Shown in pieces: positions 1-6,476 of a stretch of 12,922 nt of DNA (position 1 is its first letter; each line of letters begins with the position of its first letter). The stretch spans positions 1 to 12,922 of the forward strand of contig WGDG01000246.1 in assembly GCA_015493425.1 (NCBI GenBank), given 5' to 3'. The notes under the pieces were generated by a model. It was not told the DNA's origin, did no database searches, and was given only the letters and a program-made list of their open reading frames with translations. The position numbers were made by a program, and so were the translations under genes. The stretch comes from Sulfurovum sp. (GTDB lineage Bacteria; Campylobacterota; Campylobacteria; Campylobacterales; Sulfurovaceae).

Positions 1-429
1 CAAAAGCACTCCTCTAAACCGGTACATACGGTTTCAAAAAGCTATGCACAGCATGTGGCAGCATATGCTGTACCTCATGTAGATGAAGCGCTTTCCCGCA
101 TTGATACACCGGAATATACCCGACAATACATTACCGATATTATCAATTACGGCTCTCGAAGTTTGCACTTCAAAAAGAACGAAATGATGGAAAAAGGGTT
201 TGTCTCTAAACAGGATGCACCCAAAGTCGCCTGCTATGTGTCGACACTTGCCGGCGAACAATGTGACTATGCCAAAGAGGCATCGCTGCTTTACACAAGC
301 AACTGTGCCGGATGCCATGGCAACGATGGCAAAGGGGCACACGGCAGCTATCCTGACCTTACCCGGCGTCCACTGCGTGGTATAGAAATGCGAAAGGAAC
401 TTCTCGAACATCTGCGCAGCAGGCAGTGA
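1..429 (+). CDS. c-type cytochrome, C-terminal part (5' end outside window)
   Basis: The reading frame is open from base 1 to the TGA at 427-429 (142 codons), so the start lies outside the window. One haem-attachment motif, CAGCH, is encoded at 304-318 and is followed by a Gly-rich stretch (GNDGKG) typical of class I cytochrome c. Upstream, a segment reading APKVACYVSTLAGE resembles the end of a preceding cytochrome c domain, where families such as CcoP have a conserved Y-V-x-x-L-(S/A)-G stretch. The full protein may therefore be di-haem, probably periplasmic and in electron transfer. Only about 37 residues follow CAGCH and they lack the usual Met-Pro axial ligand segment; the only Met there is in GIEMRKE. 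That is short for a class I domain, so the sixth ligand is uncertain. A cytochrome is clear; the specific type is not. Confidence 0.8.
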   Translation, partial: QKHSSKPVHTVSKSYAQHVAAYAVPHVDEALSRIDTPEYTRQYITDIINYGSRSLHFKKNEMMEKGFVSKQDAPKVACYVSTLAGEQCDYAKEASLLYTSNCAGCHGNDGKGAHGSYPDLTRRPLRGIEMRKELLEHLRSRQ

Positions 430-436
430 AATGTGC

Positions 437-442
437 TATAAT
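437..442 (+). promoter_or_regulatory. -10 box of promoter for the coiled-coil/lipoprotein operon
   Basis: A perfect TATAAT preceded by TGTGC lies just after the stop of the cytochrome gene and 25 bases before the next start codon. The predicted transcript starts near 449, giving a leader of about 19 bases. No clear -35 is seen, as is usual for Campylobacterota sigma-70 promoters. Confidence 0.65.
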
Positions 443-467
443 ATTCCATTACGCCACAGGAGCAATC

Positions 468-944
468 ATGGAAGAAAATCTCATAACACTTATTGAAAAA
501 TCCAAACAGGCACTCCGTCACATTGAATCAAAAGTTGCAGACTATACTGAAGAACTTGGTGAAGAGGCAGCAGATTACTGGAACGATCTTAAAGCGTATC
601 TTGAAAAGGTAGAAGAACGACTGGAAGCTTCCGTTGAAGCCTATGAAGAAAAAGCGGAACTCAAGTCGAAGCTGATGCTGATGGAGGCGCGTGACAGAAT
701 GGATGAAATCCGTACGGATGTCGAAAAGGTTTTGCAGAAAGCGGAACGCAAAGGTGGGCAGGAGTTTGACCTTTTGGCACTCAAAGCACACCTTGCCAAA
801 CTTGACGCAGAGGCGCTGTGGGATGAGAAAGAGAAAGCATTCGAGCATCTCTACGCCAAGTCGAAACTTGAAGCGGAGAAACTTTCGCAAAAAGCAATCC
901 ATGAACTCAGCGAGATCTACCTGAAACTGAGTGAGATCGTGTAG
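468..944 (+). CDS. coiled-coil protein of unknown function
   Basis: This 158-residue protein is rich in Glu, Lys, Ala and Leu with heptad-like spacing almost throughout, so it should be a long helical coiled coil. It has no signal peptide or membrane segment and is probably cytoplasmic. The ATG at 468 is chosen over an in-frame GTG at 426 because AGGAG (458-462) sits 5 bases before it, and the GTG lies inside the upstream cytochrome gene and before the predicted promoter. The stop codon TAG shares its last base with the GTG start of the lipoprotein gene, so the two are almost surely co-translated. I recognise no family; similar helical proteins include YtxH-like and apolipoprotein-like families, but no diagnostic motif is present. 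Function unknown. Confidence 0.8.
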   Translation: MEENLITLIEKSKQALRHIESKVADYTEELGEEAADYWNDLKAYLEKVEERLEASVEAYEEKAELKSKLMLMEARDRMDEIRTDVEKVLQKAERKGGQEFDLLALKAHLAKLDAEALWDEKEKAFEHLYAKSKLEAEKLSQKAIHELSEIYLKLSEIV

Positions 945-1555
945 TGACCCTGCGTTTACTGCCTGTATTGGGTGTTGCACTTTTACTTCTTGCAGGGTGT
1001 ACACCCTACGCACAGATGCAGCTTAAAGACAATGCCGTAGCCCTGCAGCTTGAAACAGCCCAAAGTCATCTTGAAGCTGTACCTCTCAAACAGCAACATA
1101 CCAGTTTCATATCCCTATATTTGACGCAGACCATCCTGAAAACAAAAATGGACAACCTATTGGTGTATGAAGAGGCTGAACTTGACAGCAACCATGAATT
1201 TCGCCAGACTGTTGCCAGAACACTGGATATTGTTTTTGAGAGTTTTCAGAAAAGAGCTGTCGCTTCTGTTGGCGGTATTGAAGCCTATCAAATTGTTTTG
1301 CCAAAGCGTGGCGGGGTGCTCAATCTCCTTGTCCAGGAAAAGGGAATCTTCAACCTTACACTTCTTTATGGCATGAGCAATGCACAATTGAAGCAGATGC
1401 TTGTACCGCTGCATGCGAAGATCGCACCGCTGATTGAAAAGAATATCATTACGCTGTACAACCCTGATAATGCCGTTCTCAGTAAGTGGGATGTCATCAA
1501 GGTGCGTTTTTATCCGTTGGTGGGGCGTATTCCAAGACCGTTCAACGGGCTTTAA
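944..1555 (+). CDS. putative lipoprotein of unknown function
   Basis: A 203-residue protein with a textbook lipoprotein signal: basic n-region (TLR), a hydrophobic core, and lipobox LLAGC with the lipidated Cys at residue 19. After processing it would be anchored to the inner or outer membrane facing the periplasm. The remaining roughly 185 residues mix helices and strands, with a hydrophobic stretch around GGVLNLLVQEKGIFNLTLLYG; I recognise no domain. The start is a GTG overlapping the previous stop by one base (TAGTG) with no strong ribosome binding site, which points to translational coupling with the coiled-coil gene. The pair may form an envelope-associated assembly, with the coiled-coil protein inside and the lipoprotein outside, but no direct contact is implied by the sequence. 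Confidence 0.8.
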   Translation: MTLRLLPVLGVALLLLAGCTPYAQMQLKDNAVALQLETAQSHLEAVPLKQQHTSFISLYLTQTILKTKMDNLLVYEEAELDSNHEFRQTVARTLDIVFESFQKRAVASVGGIEAYQIVLPKRGGVLNLLVQEKGIFNLTLLYGMSNAQLKQMLVPLHAKIAPLIEKNIITLYNPDNAVLSKWDVIKVRFYPLVGRIPRPFNGL

Positions 1556-1568
1556 TCGTAAAGAACAG

Positions 1569-1620
1569 GACAACAATCATACATTTTTCGCTGATTTTTG
1601 CCGAAATTTGTCTTTTTTTT
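1569..1620 (+). terminator. possible intrinsic terminator after the lipoprotein gene
   Basis: GACAA (1569-1573) can pair with TTGTC (1608-1612), and inside that TTTCG (1586-1590) with CGAAA (1602-1606). The outer arm runs straight into eight T residues (1613-1620). The stem is interrupted and weak, so the T tract is the main argument. Confidence 0.35.
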
Positions 1621-1662
1621 GGAAAATAGTGTAAAACTAAGCGGAAGTATCTAAAAAACAGC

Positions 1663-1668
1663 TACAAT
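1663..1668 (+). promoter_or_regulatory. -10 box of cold-shock gene promoter
   Basis: TACAAT matches the -10 consensus at five of six bases. A start near 1675 would give a leader of about 120 bases before the ATG at 1796, similar to the long leaders known for cspA-type mRNAs. The region just upstream is A/T-rich and has no obvious -35. Confidence 0.5.
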
Positions 1669-1676
1669 AGTTCCGA

Positions 1677-1795
1677 TGAAAGATGAGGATCGAGTTCATC
1701 TTTTGAGTGTTATGTACGTGTAAAACCCTGCAAGACCCCCGAAAGACTCTCTGTTTAAATGTTTTCACAAATTTAAATTATAAAAAGGCTATACA
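1677..1795 (+). promoter_or_regulatory. structured 5' leader of the cold-shock mRNA
   Basis: Two inverted repeats fall in the predicted leader. Near its 5' end, AAAGATGA (1679-1686) pairs perfectly with TCATCTTT (1696-1703) around a 9-base loop, extendable by two wobble pairs. Near its 3' end, TTTAAAT (1754-1760) pairs perfectly with ATTTAAA (1771-1777) around a 10-base loop, made only of A-U pairs and ending six bases before the ribosome binding site AAAAGG (1783-1788). Long structured leaders that control translation by temperature are known for cspA in E. coli; a similar role here is inference. Confidence 0.45.
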
Positions 1796-2014
1796 ATGGC
1801 AGAATTAGTAAATGGAACAGTAAAATGGTTCAACGATGAAAAAGGTTACGGATTTATTCAGCAGGAAAACGGAGGAAGCGATGTATTTGTACATTTCCGC
1901 CAGGTTAACAACCCTGAAGGTGGACGTGTAACACTCGCAGAGGGTCAGGCAGTTACTTTCGAAATCGGCGAAGGACAAAAAGGTCCTCAGGCTGAAAATG
2001 TTACAGCACGCTAA
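1796..2014 (+). CDS. cold-shock protein (CspA family)
   Basis: A 72-residue single cold-shock domain, the usual length for the family. The N-terminal GTVKWFNDEKGYGFI contains RNP-1 (KGYGFI) and is followed by RNP-2 (DVFVHF), the two aromatic-rich strands that bind single-stranded RNA or DNA. The C-terminal GPQAENVTA is also standard. It is expected to act in the cytoplasm as an RNA chaperone that melts secondary structure and helps translation. AAAAGG lies 7 bases before the ATG. The gene stands alone, has its own promoter and long leader, and ends in a hairpin. Whether it is cold-induced cannot be told from the protein, since many Csp paralogues are constitutive. Confidence 0.95.
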   Translation: MAELVNGTVKWFNDEKGYGFIQQENGGSDVFVHFRQVNNPEGGRVTLAEGQAVTFEIGEGQKGPQAENVTAR

Positions 2015-2020
2015 AACCTC

Positions 2021-2038
2021 TCCCGGCATCTGCCGGGA
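2021..2038. terminator. GC-rich hairpin between convergent genes, possible bidirectional terminator
   Basis: TCCCGGCA (2021-2028) and TGCCGGGA (2031-2038) are perfect complements separated by two bases, seven bases after the cold-shock stop codon. In practice the loop would open to at least four bases. It lacks a proper T tract on the plus strand and has only TTTT a few bases after it on the minus strand, where it would serve the DUF4139-like gene. A run of seven C follows at 2047-2053. Confidence 0.5.
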
Positions 2039-2083
2039 ACTTCATACCCCCCCTAAACTACTCTCTCCCAACTACTTAACATA

Positions 2084-3484
2084 TCAGTAGGCTACTTTAA
2101 GATCTTTGTCATAGGAAAGTTCAAACAACACCTCTATCTCTTTATGCTCATGTGCTTTCAATGTCAGCGGCATTACTATTTTTCCTTCTTTTTTCAACGT
2201 ATATTTTGCGCCTTTGACTGTCAGCAGTTTTACATTTATTTTGTCTGTGGTTGAAACGGGAATACGCTCGATGATGCGCAGTTTCTTGACTGCATTGGAT
2301 TTATTGATTACTTCCAGCCGGAAACCGTCTTTTTTTCTTACGGTCGAACCGAAGATACCGCTCTCTTTCTCATGTTTGACAATAGGCTTTCTGACTATTT
2401 TGATGTCCTGGTCGCGTTTTGTATAGAGTGTATAAAAATTGCCCTCATATTCCCCCACAGCTTTTTCATTGGCAAGTTTTCCCTGTTCAAAGTACTTCCA
2501 TTGGTGCTGCTCTATTTGAAATTTTGGTGTAAAGCGGCACACCTGAAAGACATCATTACGCCGATAGGGATAGCTTTCAAGTCCACAATTGACCGGTACT
2601 TTCCATGTCATTACCGGTACTTCTTTCGTCTCACCGGTCGAGGGAAGCACAAGATCGGTAACGGCATACTCTCTGCTTTGCAAATAGTTCGCTTTGGGTG
2701 CGGCTGAAGATACTCTTCTGGCCATCGCTTTGGATTGTACCATCGCATCATTCATCATAAGTGCTTTATTCCTCGGTAGATAGGTTTTGGCTTCCGAGAC
2801 AATCCATGGATTGAAGTGTACCGGGTAGAGAGGCTGGCTGGCGACGGTATTATAAAAATACGCCTTGTCCGCTTTGATGTCTACACCGCTTCGGTTGCGC
2901 AGGCTGAGCTTTTGGGTTACTTCTATCTCTCCATTGCCGGGCAGATTGGCTTCGTAAAGCGGCTGAAAGGTGATATATCCGAAAGGAAGTGTCAGCGTCA
3001 GTTCTTTTTTACAGGGCTGTGCAAGTACCAAAGGGAGTGTATTTCGTGTTTCCCTGGCAAAACGCTGTTTGAGCATTTTGTTTTGGTAGGCAAGTTTTTC
3101 TCTTTCTGTCAGCAGTGCCGCCTTCTCCTCTGCAACACTTCTGGCCGCAGCAATCCACGATTTGGCATCGATGTTGGCAGGCTGCGGCAGGGTAACAAGT
3201 TTGTCCAGTATATGGCTGTTCTCTGCGTTGGCACGAATGTGTGTATTGAGCTTTTCGGCTTCATGGTAAAGCGAACAGAGACGTTGATTTGACGGACAGT
3301 CGATACTGTTTTGTGTCGCGATACTTTGACGGTCACATTGTGCTTTTATATTTTTGGTAAGACCGATAAATGTATTGTCCGGTGTATAGGTATAGAGTGT
3401 TTTATCCTGATAGACGGAAAGCTGGGATGCAAGCAGGAGGCATGGTGCCAAAGAGAGAACAGGAAATAACATACGCATTTTCAT
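2084..3484 (-). CDS. secreted DUF4139-like protein
   Basis: A 466-residue protein with an N-terminal Sec signal (hydrophobic residues 5-19). Cys15 is in the core but preceded by Pro, so this is not a lipobox. A helical, probably coiled-coil, segment lies around residues 107-147, followed by a beta-rich C-terminal half. The last 80 residues (EVINKSNAVKKLRI, then ERIPVSTTDKINVKL, then a final L-K-A-H-E-x-K-E-I-E-V segment) follow the pattern of the DUF4139 domain, found in poorly understood 'mucoidy inhibitor A'-like proteins. Several Cys (50, 63, 70, 158 and two more) suggest periplasmic disulfides. AAGGA lies 8 bases before the chosen ATG; Met3 is a possible alternative start. It lies 43 bases downstream of the cytochrome gene on the same strand, so they are probably co-transcribed. 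Molecular role unknown. Confidence 0.75.
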   Translation of the reverse strand: MKMRMLFPVLSLAPCLLLASQLSVYQDKTLYTYTPDNTFIGLTKNIKAQCDRQSIATQNSIDCPSNQRLCSLYHEAEKLNTHIRANAENSHILDKLVTLPQPANIDAKSWIAAARSVAEEKAALLTEREKLAYQNKMLKQRFARETRNTLPLVLAQPCKKELTLTLPFGYITFQPLYEANLPGNGEIEVTQKLSLRNRSGVDIKADKAYFYNTVASQPLYPVHFNPWIVSEAKTYLPRNKALMMNDAMVQSKAMARRVSSAAPKANYLQSREYAVTDLVLPSTGETKEVPVMTWKVPVNCGLESYPYRRNDVFQVCRFTPKFQIEQHQWKYFEQGKLANEKAVGEYEGNFYTLYTKRDQDIKIVRKPIVKHEKESGIFGSTVRKKDGFRLEVINKSNAVKKLRIIERIPVSTTDKINVKLLTVKGAKYTLKKEGKIVMPLTLKAHEHKEIEVLFELSYDKDLKVAY

Positions 3485-3527
3485 GACTTCAATCCTTACG
3501 ATGTGAAATATGGTTTAGTATAGCGTA

Positions 3528-3905
3528 CTATTGTGAACGGTTGGTATCGGGGGTCTCTTTGTGTGTACGGATGTAATCGGCATTTTTTTGCTGAAGAAAA
3601 TCATAAATGGCTTTGACCTCTTCATCGGTAAGATAGTAACGGGGCATGACGGGGTGATAGCTGTTGACACTCTCGATCATACGCTTCAGGTTTTCCATAC
3701 GGATATCGGGACCCCGGAGTGCCTGTTTGCCGTGAATGTCACGGAACTCGACGATGGTACACCCCTCCCCGCTTTTGCCATGGCACTGGGCACAGCTGAC
3801 CCCGCGGGGGTTGTTGTAGAGCATCTGTCCGTACTCATAGTGCGAAATAAAGTCTTCGTCAGCAGCAAGCAGCAGCGGCAGAGTCAATAGCAGTCGTTTC
3901 CACAT
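3528..3905 (-). CDS. periplasmic mono-haem cytochrome c (class I)
   Basis: A 125-residue protein with a short Sec signal peptide (WKRLLLTLPLLLAA, cleavage likely near residue 15). It has one haem-binding motif, CAQCH, at residues 38-42 and a likely axial Met87 in HPVMPRYYLTDEE, followed by the closing helix (VKAIYDFLQ) expected of class I cytochromes c. It should carry electrons in the periplasm; its partners cannot be named from sequence. The C-terminal tail (about 20 residues, polar) extends past the fold. AGGGA lies 8 bases before the ATG. It is the first gene of a minus-strand pair with the DUF4139-like protein and diverges from folD across 88 bases. An extra Cys49 after the haem motif is unusual but not diagnostic. 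Confidence 0.9.
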   Translation of the reverse strand: MWKRLLLTLPLLLAADEDFISHYEYGQMLYNNPRGVSCAQCHGKSGEGCTIVEFRDIHGKQALRGPDIRMENLKRMIESVNSYHPVMPRYYLTDEEVKAIYDFLQQKNADYIRTHKETPDTNRSQ

Positions 3906-3931
3906 CCGATAATTCCCTAAACTAATTTGGC

Positions 3932-3937
3932 TATAAT
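3932..3937 (+). promoter_or_regulatory. -10 box of folD operon promoter
   Basis: A perfect TATAAT preceded by GGC, 56 bases before folD, with a predicted start near 3944. The same site read on the minus strand gives TATTAT (complement of 3933-3938), which would start the cytochrome mRNA near 3926 with a 20-base leader, so the box may be used in both directions. Confidence 0.6.
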
Positions 3938-3977
3938 ACTACCCTAAAAACCTGAGTTCAACAAGGTTCAAATCATT

Positions 3978-3983
3978 ATTATA
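3978..3983 (-). promoter_or_regulatory. second candidate -10 box for the cytochrome c/DUF4139 operon
   Basis: Read on the minus strand this is a perfect TATAAT about 73 bases before the cytochrome start codon. It lies to the right of the folD -10 box, so if both are used the promoters face each other and their transcripts overlap by roughly 27 bases. Confidence 0.35.
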
Positions 3984-3993
3984 AGGTTCCACC

Positions 3994-4839
3994 ATGCAAC
4001 TGATCGACGGAAAAGCACTGGCAAACAAGGTTCAGACCGAAGTGGCCGAAGAGGTCGAAAGACTCAAGCAGGAGAAGAATGTCGTTCCCGGTCTGGCTGT
4101 CATTCTCGTCGGTGATGATCCGGCCAGCCATGCCTACGTCAAAATGAAGGCAAAAGCGTGTGAAAAGGTCGGCTTCTATTCCATTACCCATAATATGCCC
4201 GACACCATCTCTCAAAGCGAGATTATTCAAATCATTGAAATGATGAATGCCAATCCGCATATTGACGGTATTCTGGTACAGCTGCCGCTGCCAAAACACA
4301 TTGATACAGACAAGATCCTTGAGGTCATCGATCCCAAAAAGGATGTTGACGGCTTTCATGCCTATAATGTCGGACGTCTGGTTACCAACCTCGACAGCTT
4401 TGTTCCCTGTACACCGCTTGGTGTCATGAAGATGTTCGAAGCATACGATATTGACCTTGAGGGTAAAGATGTCTGCGTGGTAGGTGCGAGCAATATTGTC
4501 GGAAAACCGATGGCGGCACTGCTGCTCAATGCCAACGCGACTGTAACGGTCACCCACATCTATACCAAAGACCTCAAAGCGCATACCGTCAAGGCAGATA
4601 TTGTCGTTGTCGGTGTCGGTGTGCCTGGACTTATCAAAGAAGATATGGTCAAGGAGGGTGCTGTCGTTATCGATATCGGTATTAACCGCATTGAAGACGG
4701 GTCGCTTGTCGGTGATGTGGATTTTCCGAAAGTGAGCAAAAAATGCTCTTACATTACGCCCGTTCCCGGCGGTGTGGGACCTATGACCATTGCGATGCTG
4801 CTTAGCAATACGCTCAAAGCGGCAAAGGCGAGAGCATAA
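3994..4839 (+). CDS. folD: bifunctional methylenetetrahydrofolate dehydrogenase/cyclohydrolase
   Basis: FolD interconverts 5,10-methylene-, 5,10-methenyl- and 10-formyl-tetrahydrofolate using NADP, supplying one-carbon units for purines and fMet-tRNA in the cytoplasm. The 281-residue length is normal. Visible motifs in order: GDDPASHAYVKMKAKAC (residues 40-56; Lys54 aligns with the catalytic Lys56 of the E. coli enzyme), QLPLPKH, DVDGFH, PCTPLG, the nucleotide-binding GASNIVGKP, DIGINR and the C-terminal PVPGGVGPMT. AAGG lies 7 bases before the ATG. It opens an operon: its TAA touches the ATG of lepB with no gap. No residue expected of an active enzyme appears to be missing. Confidence 0.98.
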   Translation: MQLIDGKALANKVQTEVAEEVERLKQEKNVVPGLAVILVGDDPASHAYVKMKAKACEKVGFYSITHNMPDTISQSEIIQIIEMMNANPHIDGILVQLPLPKHIDTDKILEVIDPKKDVDGFHAYNVGRLVTNLDSFVPCTPLGVMKMFEAYDIDLEGKDVCVVGASNIVGKPMAALLLNANATVTVTHIYTKDLKAHTVKADIVVVGVGVPGLIKEDMVKEGAVVIDIGINRIEDGSLVGDVDFPKVSKKCSYITPVPGGVGPMTIAMLLSNTLKAAKARA

Positions 4840-5811
4840 ATGAAAAAATTTGCAGACAGACTTTACCGTTTTTCAAGCTCATGGACGGGGACGATCATTA
4901 TCGTTCTCTTTCTCATTTTCTTTGTTGCACAGTCTTTCGTCATTCCCAGCGGATCGATGAAGCGTACCTTGCTTATCGGCGACTTCCTTTTTGCCAAGAA
5001 GTTCTCCTACGGTATCCCTACGCCGCATCTTCCATGGCTTGAAATCCCGGTATTGCCTGATTTTAACGGCGACGGACACCTTATCGACGGACCTCGTCCG
5101 AAGCGTACAGATATTGTCATTTTCCGTTACCCTGGAAATGAGAAGATCCATTACGTTAAACGCTGTGTTGCCGTGGGGGGAGACGAGTTGATCTATGCCA
5201 ACAAAAAACTGCTCATCCACTTTCATGAGGGAGATGCATATATCCAAAAGCATTATCCTGCCAAAAAGATCAGGAAGATCCGCGGCAAACTCTGGGTGGA
5301 AAATCCATACATGGACAAATACCCGGGCATCCAGTATACCCCGGAGGGTATGACCATTTTTGAAGCACTGCTCAACTACTATGCATACAATAAAAAGATC
5401 GATATGATTCCTATGATGATCGACGGTCTTGACGCGCCAATCTACAACCTTGACGGAAAAGCGATCAACGGACTTTATACCAAAGTGCCTGAAGACCACT
5501 ACTATATGATCGGTGATAACCGAGACAACTCCAACGACAGCCGTTTCTGGGGACCGGTACCCTACCGCCTCATTGTCGGTAAACCGTGGCTAATCTATAT
5601 GAGTATTGAGCACCGATCCTACGATCAGGTACTCCATGGTGACAAGTTTGGCGGAGGGCGTGATCATGCCGGTCTCAAGCGTGTCTGCGGTGACATTCCC
5701 ATCGACTCCAAAGCATGTGAAAAACTCTGGAACAAGCAGCGTTACACTGTCAGATGGGGACGTGTCGGCAGACGTATCGATACACTTGAACTGCAGCAGC
5801 CTATTCAATGA
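4840..5811 (+). CDS. lepB: signal peptidase I
   Basis: LepB cuts signal peptides from exported proteins at the periplasmic face of the inner membrane. One N-terminal membrane helix (about residues 17-34) is followed by box B, PSGSMKRTLLIGD, with nucleophile Ser39, then YVKRCVAVGGD with general base Lys107, and the late box GDNRDNSNDSRFWGPV at 225-240. The protein has 323 residues, with an insertion of roughly 100 residues between Lys107 and the late box, as in other large Gram-negative LepB proteins. Two Cys near the C-terminus (283 and 293, C-x9-C) could form a periplasmic disulfide. The start abuts the folD stop, and the last four bases overlap the next start (ATGA), so folD, lepB and the protease are translated from one mRNA. 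Confidence 0.97.
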   Translation: MKKFADRLYRFSSSWTGTIIIVLFLIFFVAQSFVIPSGSMKRTLLIGDFLFAKKFSYGIPTPHLPWLEIPVLPDFNGDGHLIDGPRPKRTDIVIFRYPGNEKIHYVKRCVAVGGDELIYANKKLLIHFHEGDAYIQKHYPAKKIRKIRGKLWVENPYMDKYPGIQYTPEGMTIFEALLNYYAYNKKIDMIPMMIDGLDAPIYNLDGKAINGLYTKVPEDHYYMIGDNRDNSNDSRFWGPVPYRLIVGKPWLIYMSIEHRSYDQVLHGDKFGGGRDHAGLKRVCGDIPIDSKACEKLWNKQRYTVRWGRVGRRIDTLELQQPIQ

Positions 5812-6452
5812 GTGAAGTAGAAATTCTCAAAATAACGGCAATGGTCATCGCCCTTGCCGTAGCGATCATCGGACATGAGATTATGCATGGCTGGGTTGCC
5901 TACAAATATGGTGATATGACCGCCAAAAGTATGGGAAGACTCAAGATCAACCCTTTGGTGCACATTGATCCGGTAGGTACCATTTTGGTACCAGCCGTAC
6001 TCTTTTTTTCAGGAGCCCCCTTTATATTTGGCTGGGCGAAACCTGTACCGATCAATATCAATACCGTCATGCGTAACGGCGGGGCCAAAGCAGCGGTAGC
6101 GGTATCGCTTGCCGGGATTACCTATAACTTTCTGCTTGCGGCATTCTGTGCGGCAGTTCTGCCTTTCTTCCTGCATCCTGCTTCTGCTATGGGTGCCTTT
6201 ATGGCATTGTTGCTTTACCAGAGTGTACTCATCAACGTACTGCTTGGTGTCTTTAACCTATGGCCTATCCCGCCGCTTGATGGTGCCCAGGCACTGCGCT
6301 ACCTTGCAGAAGGGATGCACTGGAGAAACTTTGCGCTTTGGTATGATAAAATATACCCATACGGAATGCTGATCCTCGTTGCGGTGCTTTTCACACCGCT
6401 TTCAAACTACCTGTTCACTCCCGTTGAATGGATAGTGAACTGGTTACTTTAA
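5808..6452 (+). CDS. site-2-protease-like M50 membrane metalloprotease
   Basis: A 214-residue, mostly hydrophobic protein with the two zinc-site motifs of the M50 family: HEIMH at residues 23-27 in the first helix, and NLWPIPPLDG at 150-159 (Asp158 the third ligand) in a late helix. About five to six membrane segments are visible. There is no PDZ domain, so it belongs with the small, single-domain group (YwhC-like) rather than RseP. Such proteases cut membrane-embedded substrates, but the substrates of this group are mostly unknown. It overlaps lepB by four bases (ATGA) and has no strong ribosome binding site, which implies coupling. Being next to signal peptidase, it might clear leftover signal peptides, as proposed for other S2P enzymes; that is inference. 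Confidence 0.92.
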   Translation: MSEVEILKITAMVIALAVAIIGHEIMHGWVAYKYGDMTAKSMGRLKINPLVHIDPVGTILVPAVLFFSGAPFIFGWAKPVPININTVMRNGGAKAAVAVSLAGITYNFLLAAFCAAVLPFFLHPASAMGAFMALLLYQSVLINVLLGVFNLWPIPPLDGAQALRYLAEGMHWRNFALWYDKIYPYGMLILVAVLFTPLSNYLFTPVEWIVNWLL

Positions 6453-6476
6453 CAATACAACCTCAAAGGAATATTT

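Noticed and set aside
426..467. GTG start giving a 172-residue version of the coiled-coil protein
   Set aside because: It overlaps the upstream cytochrome gene and the predicted -10 box; the ATG at 468 has AGGAG at good spacing.
528..1013. 161-residue open frame on the minus strand
   Set aside because: It is antisense to the coiled-coil gene; the E/K/A-rich codons of that gene leave the other strand open. No ribosome site or domain.
2816..3292. 158-residue open frame on the plus strand
   Set aside because: It is antisense to the DUF4139-like gene, with no recognisable domain, ribosome site or promoter.
3963..3989. AAGGTTC direct repeat before folD as an operator
   Set aside because: The second copy contains the folD ribosome site, and a seven-base repeat in 27 bases can arise by chance.
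4879..5499. 206-residue open frame on the minus strand
   Set aside because: It is antisense to lepB, whose catalytic motifs make the plus-strand reading certain.
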